DNA from: Xanthobacteraceae bacterium
Lineage (GTDB): Bacteria; Pseudomonadota; Alphaproteobacteria; Rhizobiales; Xanthobacteraceae
NCBI GenBank assembly: GCA_029239875.1
Contig: JARBUD010000006.1
Span: forward strand, 84,657-148,656
Length of the DNA stretch: 64,000 nt
Direction of reading: 5' to 3'
The translations under genes and the position numbers were made by a program. This document shows, in pieces, positions 1-8,825 of this stretch. The notes under the pieces are model-generated. The model was given only the letters and a program-made list of their open reading frames with translations. It searched no databases and had not been told where the DNA came from. The first letter of the stretch is position 1; each line of letters begins with the position of its first letter.

Positions 1-39
1 TCCGCCGCTTCCGCTTCCATCCCCGTCACCGCAGCCTGA
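1..39 (+). CDS. 3' end of an upstream gene (fragment)
   Basis: The first 39 bases can be read as the last twelve codons of a frame ending in TGA at 37-39 (tail SAASASIPVTAA). This lies 13 bases before the next start, the spacing expected inside an operon. Carboxyltransferase pairs like the one that follows are often preceded by biotin carrier, biotin carboxylase or PxpA/LamB genes, so one of those is plausible, but nothing in twelve codons identifies the product. Confidence 0.3.
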   Translation, partial: SAASASIPVTAA

Positions 40-52
40 AGGACCGCCCGGC

Positions 53-922
53 ATGCAGACGCGCTATTCATTCGGCGGCGACGAGCACATCTTTGTCGAG
101 GTCGACGAGGAGATGTCGCTGGAGGCCTTCTTCAAGAGCCTCTCCATGACCAACGCCGTGCGCGAGAGCGGCATCGCCGGCATCACCGAAATCTGCCCGG
201 CCAACGCCTCTTTCCAGATCAAGTTCGATCCGGACGTGATCGCGCCGCAGGACCTGATGGCCGAGCTGAAGGGCTTCGAGGCGGCGGCCGAGAAGGCGGA
301 CAAGACCATCGAGACCCGGATCATCGAGATCCCGGTGCTCTATGACGACCCATGGACGCGCGAGACGCTGATGCGCTTCCGCGAGCGCCATCAGGACCCC
401 AGCTCCACCGATCTCGAATATGCGGCGCGGGTGAACGATTATCCGGACGTCCAGAGCTTCGTCGCCGCCCACGCGGCCTCGCCCTGGTTCGTCTCCATGG
501 TCGGCTTCGTCGCTGGGCTACCCTTCACCTACCAGCTGGTGGAGCGCGCCAAGCAGATCGAGGTGCCGAAATATCTGCGCCCGCGCACCGACACGCCGCG
601 CCTCACGGTCGGCCATGGCGGCTGCTTCGGCTGCATCTATTCGGTGCGCGGCGCCGGCGGCTACCAGATGTTCGGCGTCACCCCCATGCCGATCTACGAT
701 CCCAGCGGAAAGATCAGCTATCTCAAGGAGCTGATGATCTTCCGTCCCGGCGACATCATCAAGTTCCGCTCGGTCGAGCGCGCCGAGTACGACGCCGACG
801 TCGCGGCGATCGACGAGGGGCGCTTCGAGCCGAAGATCGTGTCCGTGCCGTTCTCGCTCGATGCTTTCACCGCCGATCCCGCCGGCACCAACGCCAAGCT
901 CCTGGAGGCCCTCAATGGCTGA
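53..922 (+). CDS. pxpB: PxpB/KipI-type carboxyltransferase subunit 1 (AHS1)
   Basis: A 289-residue protein of the allophanate-hydrolase subunit 1 / KipI / 5-oxoprolinase subunit B family. The C-terminal half holds the family core (MVGFVAGLPF, then the arginine-rich segment PKYLRPRTDTPR and GGCFGCIYSVRGAGGYQMFG). In known systems PxpABC opens 5-oxoproline to glutamate, while related pairs act with biotin carboxylase. The N-terminal ~90 residues are longer than in the shortest KipI proteins. The start has a GAAGGA-type site 10 bases upstream. The stop overlaps the next gene by 8 bases, so the two are translationally coupled as expected for subunits of one complex. The substrate cannot be read from sequence, and the neighbouring malonate genes leave a role other than oxoproline open. 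Confidence 0.85.
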   Translation: MQTRYSFGGDEHIFVEVDEEMSLEAFFKSLSMTNAVRESGIAGITEICPANASFQIKFDPDVIAPQDLMAELKGFEAAAEKADKTIETRIIEIPVLYDDPWTRETLMRFRERHQDPSSTDLEYAARVNDYPDVQSFVAAHAASPWFVSMVGFVAGLPFTYQLVERAKQIEVPKYLRPRTDTPRLTVGHGGCFGCIYSVRGAGGYQMFGVTPMPIYDPSGKISYLKELMIFRPGDIIKFRSVERAEYDADVAAIDEGRFEPKIVSVPFSLDAFTADPAGTNAKLLEALNG

Positions 923-1904
923 CCGCTCCTTCGAGGTCGTCAAGCCCGGCCTCGCCACCACCGTGCAGGACCTCGGCCGGCCGGGCTACTACCATCTCGG
1001 CCTGCCGCTCTCGGGCGCCATGGACCGCTTCGCGCTGATCGTCGCCAACCGGCTCGTCGGCAACGAGGATGGCGCGGCGGGGCTGGAGGCGGTGTTCCTC
1101 GGGCCGGAGCTGCGCTTTTCCTTGGACGCGCTGGTCGCGGTGACGGGCGCCGAATTGCCGCCGAAGCTCGATGGGATCGAGCAGCCGCTCTGGACCGCCT
1201 TCGCGGTCAAGGCCGGGCAGGTGCTGTCCTTCGCCTTCCTCAAGAGCGGCGCGCGCGCCTATATCGCCATCGCCGGCGGCATCGACGTGCCCGAGGTGCT
1301 CGGCTCGCGCTCGACCTATGCGCTGGGCGCGCTGGGCGGATTCGAGGGCCGTGCGCTGAAGGCGGGCGACGTCGTGCCGCTCGGCACGCCGTCGGGAGCC
1401 GGGTGCGAGGGCGCGACGCTGCCGCCGGAAGGCCGCCGCCCCGTGCAGGCGAACGGCGTCGAGATCCGCGTCGTGCCGGGTCTCTACTGGCACCGCATCA
1501 CGGAAGGCGCCCAGGCCGGCTTCTTCGAGGACACCTGGAAGGTGGCGCCGGAAGCCGATCGCATCGGCTACCGCTTCCGCGGCGGCAAGAAGCTCGACTT
1601 CGTGCCCCGCGAGCAGCCCTTCGGCGCCGGCTCCGACCCCTCCAACATTGTCGACAGCTGCTATCCCTATGGCTCGATCCAGGTGCCGGGCGGCACCGAG
1701 CCGATCGTGCTGCACCGCGACGCGGTGTCGGGCGGTGGTTATTTCATGATCGGCACGGTGATCTCGGCCGACATGGACCTGATCGGCCAGTTGCAGCCGC
1801 ACCAGCCCGTGCGCTTCACCGTCGTGACCATGGAGGAAGCGCTCCAGGCTCGGGCGGTGGAGAAAGCACGGGTGCAGGAGCTGGATCAGTCCATAGGCGG
1901 CTAA
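915..1904 (+). CDS. pxpC: PxpC/KipA-type biotin-dependent carboxyltransferase subunit 2 (AHS2)
   Basis: A 329-residue protein of the AHS2 / KipA / 5-oxoprolinase subunit C family. It opens with the hallmark VVKPGLATTVQDLGRPGYYHLGLPLSGAMD and continues with ARAYIAIAGGIDVP and GSDPSNIVDSCYPYGSIQVPGG. The start at 915 (ATGGCTGAC) overlaps the upstream stop. The longer frame from 861 in the ORF track would add 18 residues inside pxpB and is rejected. Together with PxpB it should form a cytoplasmic heteromer. The gene is followed by a strong 15-bp hairpin and then by convergent transporter genes. Confidence 0.86.
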   Translation: MADRSFEVVKPGLATTVQDLGRPGYYHLGLPLSGAMDRFALIVANRLVGNEDGAAGLEAVFLGPELRFSLDALVAVTGAELPPKLDGIEQPLWTAFAVKAGQVLSFAFLKSGARAYIAIAGGIDVPEVLGSRSTYALGALGGFEGRALKAGDVVPLGTPSGAGCEGATLPPEGRRPVQANGVEIRVVPGLYWHRITEGAQAGFFEDTWKVAPEADRIGYRFRGGKKLDFVPREQPFGAGSDPSNIVDSCYPYGSIQVPGGTEPIVLHRDAVSGGGYFMIGTVISADMDLIGQLQPHQPVRFTVVTMEEALQARAVEKARVQELDQSIGG

Positions 1905-1927
1905 TGTTCCTGTTCGTCAGTTGACAG

Positions 1928-1966
1928 GGCCGGATGCGCGGCAGCCGAGCGGCCGCGCATCCGGCC
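1928..1966. terminator. Bidirectional terminator hairpin between convergent genes
   Basis: A perfect 15-bp inverted repeat (GGCCGGATGCGCGGC and its complement) with a 9-base loop lies between the ends of pxpC and the convergent TRAP permease gene. Neither side has a good T-run, so it may be rho-assisted. Confidence 0.7.
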
Positions 1967-1970
1967 GCCC

Positions 1971-3290
1971 TCATACCGGTCCCATGACATAGGTGGGCAG
2001 CCAGGTGGCGATGCCCGGAAAGATGCTCAGTATGACGATGCCGAGCAGCATAAGCAGCACATAGGGCAGCGATCCGCTCAGCACCTGCTGGGCCGGTACC
2101 TGCGGTGCAATGGCCTTCACTACGAACAGGTTGAGCCCCACCGGCGGGGTGATGAGGCCGATCTCCATGTTGATCGTCAGAATCACCGCGAACCAGTAGG
2201 GGTCGAAACCCGAGGAGATGATGATCGGGTAGAGTAGCGGCGCCGACATCACGATGATGGCGACCGGCGGCAGGAACATGCCGGCCACCAGCAGAAACAG
2301 GTTGATCAGCCCCATCAGCACCCAGCGGTTCACCTCCAAGCTGGCGATGGCCCCCGCGACGGTCTGGGTGATGAACAGCGAGGAGAGGGCGAAGGCAAAG
2401 AGCTCGGCCGACGCCATGATCATCATGATCATGACGCTTTCGCGCAGGATGGACGAGAATATCTCGAAGATCGGCTTCGGCTGGAACAGCCGGTACATCA
2501 CGATGACCACGCCGAGCGTGAGGAAGGCACCCGCGCCGGCCGCTTCCGAGGGCGTCGCGACGCCGCCATAGAGCACGTAGAGCGTGCCGAGGATGATGAT
2601 CAGGAACGGTGTGACCTTCGGCAGCGCCGCGAGCTTCTGGCCGACGGTGAAGCGGTTGCTGCGCGTGCCGAAATCGAAATTCTTCCGGCGGCAGTCATAG
2701 AGCGCCCAGGCCATGAACATCGCCGTGAGCATGAGGCCGGGCATCACGCCGGCCAGGAACAGGCGACCGATCGAGGTCTCCGTGGCGATGCCATAGACGA
2801 TCATCGTCACCGAGGGCGGGATGAGGATGCCGAGCGTCCCGCCGGCGCAGATCGAGCCAGTGGCGACTGAAGCCGGATATCCGCGCTTGAGCATCTCGGG
2901 AATGCCCATCTTGCCGATGGCGGCACAGGTCGCCGGGCTCGAGCCGGTCATGCCGGCAAAGATGGCGCAGGCGCCGAGATTGGAGATCACCAGCCCGCCG
3001 GGGACGCGGTTCAGCCAGCGGTCAAGCGCCTCGTAGAGGTCCCGCCCTGCCGGCGTGGCGGCTACCGCCGCGCCCATGAGCACGAACATGGGGATCGACA
3101 CATAGGCGAGGTTGGCGATACCGGCGAACATGGTCTCGGCCAGTACGTCGAACACGCCGATGCCGTTGGCCAGCAGCAGGCCGGCGATCGCCGTGAGGCC
3201 GAGGGCGAAGGCGATGGGCATGCCGGTGGCCAGCAGGACGAAGAGCAGGCCGATGACCAGCAGGCCAGAGGACGTGGGGGAGAGGCTCAT
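1971..3290 (-). CDS. matM: TRAP transporter large permease (DctM/MatM)
   Basis: A protein of about 439 residues, the normal length for a DctM-family permease, with a dozen hydrophobic segments. It contains the family pattern GMPIAFALGLTAI near the N-terminus and FAGMTGSSPATCAAIG in the middle. It is the ion-coupled channel subunit of a tripartite ATP-independent transporter in the inner membrane. ATG at 3290 overlaps the DctQ stop as TGATG; a GTG one codon earlier (3293) is also possible. Its place in an operon with malonyl-CoA synthetase and decarboxylase argues for malonate as solute, as in the matPQMAB locus of Sinorhizobium. That assignment rests on context, not on residues. Confidence 0.9.
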   Translation of the reverse strand: MSLSPTSSGLLVIGLLFVLLATGMPIAFALGLTAIAGLLLANGIGVFDVLAETMFAGIANLAYVSIPMFVLMGAAVAATPAGRDLYEALDRWLNRVPGGLVISNLGACAIFAGMTGSSPATCAAIGKMGIPEMLKRGYPASVATGSICAGGTLGILIPPSVTMIVYGIATETSIGRLFLAGVMPGLMLTAMFMAWALYDCRRKNFDFGTRSNRFTVGQKLAALPKVTPFLIIILGTLYVLYGGVATPSEAAGAGAFLTLGVVIVMYRLFQPKPIFEIFSSILRESVMIMMIMASAELFAFALSSLFITQTVAGAIASLEVNRWVLMGLINLFLLVAGMFLPPVAIIVMSAPLLYPIIISSGFDPYWFAVILTINMEIGLITPPVGLNLFVVKAIAPQVPAQQVLSGSLPYVLLMLLGIVILSIFPGIATWLPTYVMGPV

Positions 3291-3796
3291 CACGCGTGAC
3301 CTTCGGCTTCATACGGACCGCGGAGGCGGCGGATCAGTTCGGCGACGTATTGGAGCGACAGGAGCGCAAAGCTGATCGGCAGCGGCAGCAGCGGAATCCA
3401 CAGGGTGATGGCAGCCACCGTCGAGGTGCGCCATTCGTTCACATAGGCTTCGTGGAAGAAGATCGTGCTGGCGATCGTCATCAGCACAGCGAAGAGCAGG
3501 CCGAGAACGGCGCCGACCACCCCGAGAGCGCGCTGGGGGCCTGGGGGCAGCGCGAGCTCGATCACGTCCACCCCGACATGGCCGCGCGTCTTCAGCACAT
3601 AGGGCGCGCCAAGGAACATGGCGGCCGTGGCCGAGAAGACGACAAAATCCGTCTGCCAGATCGTCGGGGCGCGGAAGACGTAGCGCAGGAAGATCATCTC
3701 GCAGACCACCAGCATCGCCGCGATCAGCAGCAACCCGGCGATGAGAGCGGCGAGTTTGGAGACGAGATCGACCGCTCGCAGGAACAGGCTGATCAT
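3290..3796 (-). CDS. matQ: TRAP transporter small permease (DctQ/MatQ)
   Basis: A 168-residue DctQ-family membrane protein with four predicted membrane segments. It has the family stretch CEMIFLRYVFRAPTIWQTDFV followed by LGAPYVLKTRGHVGVDV. ATG at 3796 was chosen because homology begins at MISLFLRAVDLVSKLAAL; the ORF track extends it wrongly to 4234. It couples the large permease to the periplasmic binding protein. It overlaps dctM by one base (TGATG) and lies 137 bases downstream of dctP, a gap that may hold mRNA processing signals giving extra binding protein. Confidence 0.88.
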   Translation of the reverse strand: MISLFLRAVDLVSKLAALIAGLLLIAAMLVVCEMIFLRYVFRAPTIWQTDFVVFSATAAMFLGAPYVLKTRGHVGVDVIELALPPGPQRALGVVGAVLGLLFAVLMTIASTIFFHEAYVNEWRTSTVAAITLWIPLLPLPISFALLSLQYVAELIRRLRGPYEAEGHA

Positions 3797-3933
3797 GGAG
3801 GGCTTCCGCTTGTCGAAGGGAGGGCTGCGCGGCGTTGGTGACGACGCCCCCGCAGCATCGCAGGTGCGCGCTGTCCTTTGCCGTGGGCGCGACGCTCCGT
3901 GACTCCCGGACGGAAGCCGCGGAGCGGAGGCGG

Positions 3934-4938
3934 TCACTGGACGGACAGGGCCTTCTTGATCAGCTCGTCGCCGCCCTTCACCTTCTCGGCGAAGTTCTTG
4001 TAGGAGCTTTCCTGCGCGACCTTGAGCCAGGCGTCGTAATCGGCAGCGGACATTTCCACCACCTCGACGTTGGCCTTCTTGTAGGCGTCGATCAGCTTCT
4101 GGTCGCCCTTGCGGACCTCTTTGGCGAACCAGTCCTGCGCCTTCTTGCCAGCGGCGAGGATGGCCTTCTGCTGCGCCTCGTTGAGCTTGTCGAAGGACTG
4201 CTTGGACATCAGCACTGGCTCGTACATGAACCACAGCGCGTTAGCGCCCGGCGCCGTGAGGCATTTCACCTGCTCATAGAGGCGGTAGGAGACGAAGCTC
4301 TCCGAGGAGGTGTTGGTGGCGTCGAGCACGCCCGTCTGCATGCCCGAATAGATCTCCGACGACGGCATGGAGGCGATGGAGGCGCCGGCTGCGGCCAGCA
4401 TCTGCTCGAAGGCCGGGCCGGCCGCGCGCGTGACCTGTCCCTTGATGCTGTCGGGGCCGGTGATGCAGCCCTTCTTGGAGGCGAAGGCACCGGAGAGCCA
4501 GGCATCGGCGATGACGATGGCGCCGTTCTTCTCGATGATCGCCTTGATGTCCTTCATGAAGGGAGAATCGTTGAGGCGCTCGGCGCGGTCGAAATTGCGC
4601 ACTAGGCCGGGCATCAGCGTGACGGAGAATTGCGGCACGCGGCCCGAGGCATAGTCGAGTGGGAACGAGGAGAGGTCGAGCTGGCCCTTGGTGAGGGCGC
4701 CCCACTGCTCGTTCGCCTTGAACAGCGACGAGCCGGGGAAGACCTGGATCTTGAGGCCGACATTCGCCGCCTCGGCATCGCGGGCGATCATCTGCACCAT
4801 CTCGTCGCGGGGATCGCCCTTGCCGCCCGGGAACTGATGCGAGGCGCGCAGCGTGACGTCCTGCGCGAAGGACGAACCGGCGAAGGCGAGTGCGCAGCCC
4901 AGGGTCAGGGCGCGCGCGATCCGTTGCGTACCGTTCAT
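3934..4938 (-). CDS. matP: TRAP transporter solute-binding protein (DctP/MatP)
   Basis: A 334-residue periplasmic binding protein of the DctP family. It has a Sec signal peptide (ARALTLGCALAFAGSSFAQ, cleavage likely after SFA) and the mature start DVTLRASHQFPGGKGDP. ATG at 4938 is supported by a strong GAGGAGGAAA ribosome site; the upstream 25 residues of the track ORF are charged and non-homologous. It captures an organic acid, probably malonate given the downstream and upstream mat genes, and delivers it to DctQM. It lies 108 bases downstream of matB. Confidence 0.9.
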   Translation of the reverse strand: MNGTQRIARALTLGCALAFAGSSFAQDVTLRASHQFPGGKGDPRDEMVQMIARDAEAANVGLKIQVFPGSSLFKANEQWGALTKGQLDLSSFPLDYASGRVPQFSVTLMPGLVRNFDRAERLNDSPFMKDIKAIIEKNGAIVIADAWLSGAFASKKGCITGPDSIKGQVTRAAGPAFEQMLAAAGASIASMPSSEIYSGMQTGVLDATNTSSESFVSYRLYEQVKCLTAPGANALWFMYEPVLMSKQSFDKLNEAQQKAILAAGKKAQDWFAKEVRKGDQKLIDAYKKANVEVVEMSAADYDAWLKVAQESSYKNFAEKVKGGDELIKKALSVQ

Positions 4939-5046
4939 GCTTTCCTCCTCTTGCCCGCCTTCCGGCGGCTGTTGGCGTTTCCTCGGTGTCTTCTTGTCGG
5001 ACGGTTGATCCATCCGCCTTATGAATTGTCGTTTGCGGAGCTTACG

Positions 5047-6570
5047 CTAGGCACTCCGGCGATAGATGTCCTTGTAGCTGTCCCGCAGGATGTTCTTCTG
5101 CACCTTGCCCATGGTGTTGCGTGGCAGTTCCCTGACGAAGAACACCCGCTTGGGCTGCTTGAACTTCGCCAGCCGGCTCTCCAGTGCCCGAAGCACGACC
5201 TCTTCGGTCAGCTCGGCATCCTTCTCGGGGACCACGACAGCGGTGACGGCCTCGCCAAAATCGGGATGCGGCACGCCGATGACGGCGCTTTCCACCACGC
5301 CCTCTATGGCGTCGATCTCGCCTTCGATCTCCTTGGGATAGACGTTGAAGCCGCCGGTGATGACGAGGTCCTTGCCGCGCCCGACGATGTGCAGATAGCC
5401 GCGCGCGTCGATCTTGCCGAGGTCGCCGGTGATGAAGAAGCCGTCGTGGAACTCGCTGGCCGTCTTCTCCGGCATGCGCCAGTAGCCCTTGGTCACGTTC
5501 GGGCCCTTCACCTCCACCATGCCGATCTCGCCGGCGGCAAGCTCCGCGCTCGAGGCGGGATCGGTGATCCGCACGGTGACGCCGGGTAGGGGGAGGCCGA
5601 CCGTGCCTGCGATGCGCTCGCCCTCATAGGGGTTCGAGGTGTTCATGCAGGTTTCGGTCATGCCGTAGCGTTCGAGGATGGCGTGGCCCGTCCGCTCGTG
5701 GAACGTGCGGTGGGTCTCCGGCAGCAGCGGCGCGGAGCCGGAGACGAACAGGCGCATATGCGCGGTCGCCTCGCGCGTCAGCCCCGGCTGGTCGAGCAGC
5801 CGGGTGTAGAAGGTGGGCACGCCCATCAGGCAGGTCGCGCGATCCATCAGCGCGATCGCCTCGCGCGGGTCGAATTTGGCGCGGAAGAACATCGACGCCC
5901 CGCTCAGCAGGACGATGTTCACTGCGACGAACAGGCCATGGGTGTGGAACAGCGGCAGCGCGTGGATCAGCACGTCCTCTCCGGTGAAGCGCCAGCATTC
6001 CTTCAGTGCCAGGGCATTCGAGAGCAAGTTGCCGTGGCTCAGCATGGCGCCCTTGGCGCGGCCGGTGGTGCCGGAGGTGTAGAGGATGGCAGCGAGGTCA
6101 TCCGGTCCGCGCGCCACGTCATCGAAGGTGGGCGGGAAGTCGGCCGCTGCGAGGGTGAGGGAGCCGGTACCGTCGGCGCCGAGCGTCTCGACGCAGGGCA
6201 CGCCGACCTCGCCGGCCAGGGCGCGGGCTTCGGCCTCGATCTCGGGTCGGCAGACGAATAGCGCCGGTTCTGCATCGCCGAGGAAATAGCGCACCTCGTT
6301 CAGCGTGTAGGCCGTGTTGAGCGGGAGATAGACCGCGCCCCCGCGAACGCAGGCGAGATATAGGGCGAGGCACGGCCAGGACTTCTCGGCCTGCACCGCC
6401 ACGCGATCGCCGGGCTTCACGCCGCGCGCGACGAGAAGGCCGGCGAGCCGGGCCGAGAGCGCCAGAAGCTCGCCATAGGTCGCGCTCGTGCCGTCCGCCA
6501 GCATGGCCACCGGCTTGTCGGGCCACGGGACTGCGGAGCGGATGGCGTCGAACAGGTGGTTCTCGGACAT
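5047..6570 (-). CDS. matB: Malonyl-CoA synthetase (AMP-forming)
   Basis: A 507-residue acyl-CoA synthetase of the ANL superfamily, closest to MatB, which turns malonate, CoA and ATP into malonyl-CoA in the cytoplasm. Motifs in order: A3 P-loop YTSGTTGRAKGAMLSHGN, A5 ERYGMTETCMNT, A7 TGDLGKIDARGYLHIVGR, A8 GFNVYPKEIE, and the C-terminal catalytic lysine region PRNTMGKVQK. It starts 8 bases after the malonyl-CoA decarboxylase stop and precedes the TRAP genes, which gives the malonate pathway uptake, activation and decarboxylation to acetyl-CoA. Confidence 0.9.
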   Translation of the reverse strand: MSENHLFDAIRSAVPWPDKPVAMLADGTSATYGELLALSARLAGLLVARGVKPGDRVAVQAEKSWPCLALYLACVRGGAVYLPLNTAYTLNEVRYFLGDAEPALFVCRPEIEAEARALAGEVGVPCVETLGADGTGSLTLAAADFPPTFDDVARGPDDLAAILYTSGTTGRAKGAMLSHGNLLSNALALKECWRFTGEDVLIHALPLFHTHGLFVAVNIVLLSGASMFFRAKFDPREAIALMDRATCLMGVPTFYTRLLDQPGLTREATAHMRLFVSGSAPLLPETHRTFHERTGHAILERYGMTETCMNTSNPYEGERIAGTVGLPLPGVTVRITDPASSAELAAGEIGMVEVKGPNVTKGYWRMPEKTASEFHDGFFITGDLGKIDARGYLHIVGRGKDLVITGGFNVYPKEIEGEIDAIEGVVESAVIGVPHPDFGEAVTAVVVPEKDAELTEEVVLRALESRLAKFKQPKRVFFVRELPRNTMGKVQKNILRDSYKDIYRRSA

Positions 6571-6578
6571 GACGGCTT

Positions 6579-7946
6579 TCAGGGGACGGGAACAAGGGCA
6601 TTGGAGGCGGTATCGACCTTGACCAGCTTGCGCACGCTGGCGCTTGCGACGATCTCGCCCTTTCCGGCAAAGGCTTCGTGGTTCTTCTCGATGTCGGCCG
6701 GAACATACCGATAGTTCACCATCAGCCCGGCGGCCTGGGTGATGCCCTTCGCCGACAGGTCGCCCATCGGGTTGACGCGTTCCAGCCGCGCGCCGTTGCC
6801 CAGATGGAAGCGGGCCACCGGATCGACCGGTCCGCCTTTAGACGTGCGGGCGACGAGCAGATAATAGCCGCCGAGGGGAGCGAGGACGCCCGTAAGCTCC
6901 TCGCGCAGTTCAGGCTTCTCCGCCCAGTCCGGGGCATCGAGCTTCTCCAGCGCTTTGCGGTCGGCGGTGGTAAGCACGGCGCTGCTCTCTGCCCGGCGCT
7001 CGGCATCCAGCCATTTGCGAAAGCCGGGCACGGGCGACAGCGTGACGAAGGTCGAGAGGGAGGGAAGCTCGCGCGAGATCTCCTCAAGCACCTGCTTGAT
7101 CAGGAAGTTGCCGAAGGAGACGCCGGCGAGGCCTTTCTGGCAGTTGGAGATGGAATAGAAGACGGCGGTGGTCGCTTCCCGCGGCTGCAGGACCTTGCGG
7201 GTCGGATCGAGGATCGGCCGGATCGCACCGGGTGTCTCCTTCATCAGGGCGACCTCGACGAAGATCAGTGGCTCGTCGACCAGCGCGGGATGGAAGAAGG
7301 CGTAGCAGCGCCGATCCGGTGAATCGATGCGCGAGCGCAGATCGTCCCAGTCGCGGATGGCGTGGACGGCCTCGTAGCGGATGATCTTTTCCAGGACATT
7401 GGCTGGCGTCGACCAGTCGATGCGCTTCAGCACCAGAAAACCCCGGTTGAACCACGACGAGAACAGGTGCGCGAAATCGCGGTCGACCTCGGCGAAGTCG
7501 CGCCGGCGCGCCATGGCGTCCATGAGCTGCTCGCGCATGCGCACAAGCGAGAGCGTACCACCCGGTGCGAGATTGAAGCGGCGGAAGAGCTCCTGCCGGC
7601 GCGGCTCGCTCGCCCGGTGCAGGTCGGGTGCGGCGGCCGGCCCGTTGCGCCCGTAGGCGTCGAGCGCGCTTGCAAGCCGGCGTGGATCGGGGCCGAACTT
7701 CTCGGCGAGCACCTCGAAGAAGGCGATGCTCTCGCCGATCTTCATATGCGCGTAGCGGTCGAGGATGTCCGCCGCGAGGGCGACGCCGGAAGCTTCGCCG
7801 CGGCCGGAAAGGAGCGTCTCGCAGCGCTCGGCGAGCGTTTCCACCCGCGTCGCCCCGCTCACCCGCTGCGAGCGGTCGAGCAGGGTGCGGCCGCGCTCCG
7901 CGATGGAGGTCAGAAGGTCCGCTACGAAGGAGGCGTTCGATCCCAT
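6579..7946 (-). CDS. matA: Malonyl-CoA decarboxylase
   Basis: A 455-residue protein of the malonyl-CoA decarboxylase (MCD) family, which makes acetyl-CoA and CO2 from malonyl-CoA. An N-terminal helical oligomerisation domain (to about residue 150) is followed by a GNAT-like catalytic domain with GVSFGNFLIKQVLEEISREL, TLSPVPGFRKWL and FHLGNGARLERVNPMGD, which include the conserved Ser/His regions of the family. It is the first gene of the mat operon and is divergent from the GntR regulator across 186 bases containing a candidate operator. Confidence 0.92.
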   Translation of the reverse strand: MGSNASFVADLLTSIAERGRTLLDRSQRVSGATRVETLAERCETLLSGRGEASGVALAADILDRYAHMKIGESIAFFEVLAEKFGPDPRRLASALDAYGRNGPAAAPDLHRASEPRRQELFRRFNLAPGGTLSLVRMREQLMDAMARRRDFAEVDRDFAHLFSSWFNRGFLVLKRIDWSTPANVLEKIIRYEAVHAIRDWDDLRSRIDSPDRRCYAFFHPALVDEPLIFVEVALMKETPGAIRPILDPTRKVLQPREATTAVFYSISNCQKGLAGVSFGNFLIKQVLEEISRELPSLSTFVTLSPVPGFRKWLDAERRAESSAVLTTADRKALEKLDAPDWAEKPELREELTGVLAPLGGYYLLVARTSKGGPVDPVARFHLGNGARLERVNPMGDLSAKGITQAAGLMVNYRYVPADIEKNHEAFAGKGEIVASASVRKLVKVDTASNALVPVP

Positions 7947-8063
7947 GGCTGTTCCAGCGTTCGATGTTCGCTAACGACCCGCCGGGAGGGACGGGTGCCT
8001 GGAATGCACGAGGACTGCGATTTCGGTATCGAGTGAAGGCGAATCTGCATCTAAAGTCAATCA

Positions 8064-8077
8064 TCAAGTATACAAGA
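8064..8077 (-). promoter_or_regulatory. Candidate MatR operator
   Basis: The minus strand reads TCTTGTATACTTGA. This closely resembles the matO operator TCTTGTA/TACACGA as I recall it for Rhizobium MatR, and shares the TTGTATAC core used by FCD-type GntR proteins. It lies between matA and the divergent regulator, where it could control both. Confidence 0.55.
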
Positions 8078-8132
8078 TGTCTCCTCTTGCATTGCGGCAT
8101 GGAAGGTGGCTTCCTGCGGACGGAGGTATGCC

Positions 8133-8798
8133 GTGCGTGGTGAACAGACCCCGAGGCTTCGCGAAGCTCTCGAAGAGGATATCGTTTCAGGCCGGCTGCG
8201 CCCGGGACAGAGGCTCGACGAGGCCGGCCTCGCCAAGCGTTTCGGCGTGTCCCGCACGCCAATCCGGGAGGCGCTGATCCAGCTCTCCGCCTCCGGCCTC
8301 GTCGATATGCGTCCCCGGCGAGGTGCCTATGTCGCGCTGCTCGGTCCGCGCGAACTCGTCGAATCCTTCGAGCTCATGGCGGAGATCGAGGCCTCCTGCG
8401 CGCGCCTCGCGGCCCAGCGGCTCGGAGCGGCGGATCGCGCCGCGATCAACGAGGCGCATGCGGCGTGCTGCGAGGCCGTGACGGCAGGCGACGACGATGC
8501 CTACTATCCCGCCAATGCCCGCTTCCATGCGGCGATCTATGCGGCGACGGGAAACCGCGTCCTGCGGGCCGAGGCGATACGGCTGCAGACCGCGCTACAG
8601 CCCTATCGGCGCCTTCAACTCAAGGTGCCGCGGCGCATCGCGGCGTCGCTCGCCGAGCACGAGGCCATTCTGCAGGCCCTGCTGGAAGGGGACGGCGTCA
8701 CTGCGGCGGAGCGGATTCGCGCCCATGTGCTGGTGCAGGGCGAGCGGTTCATGTCGCTGCTCGCCGCCCTGCAGCAGGAGACCGAAACGACCGATTGA
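8133..8798 (+). CDS. matR: GntR/FCD-family regulator of malonate genes (MatR-like)
   Basis: About 221 residues. An N-terminal winged helix-turn-helix (GRLRPGQRLDEAGLAKRFGVSRTPIREALIQLSASGLV) is followed by an all-helical FCD ligand domain with the family metal-binding pattern (NARFHAAIY, ending in AEHEAILQALLEGD). The GTG at 8133 is preferred because GGAGG lies 6 bases upstream; the track start at 8106 adds nine residues with no better site. Its divergence from matA and the putative operator between them indicate control of the mat operon, with malonate or malonyl-CoA as probable effector. Confidence 0.82.
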   Translation: MRGEQTPRLREALEEDIVSGRLRPGQRLDEAGLAKRFGVSRTPIREALIQLSASGLVDMRPRRGAYVALLGPRELVESFELMAEIEASCARLAAQRLGAADRAAINEAHAACCEAVTAGDDDAYYPANARFHAAIYAATGNRVLRAEAIRLQTALQPYRRLQLKVPRRIAASLAEHEAILQALLEGDGVTAAERIRAHVLVQGERFMSLLAALQQETETTD

Positions 8799-8825
8799 TC
8801 TCGCGGCGCTCTTAGGCGCGGCGCG

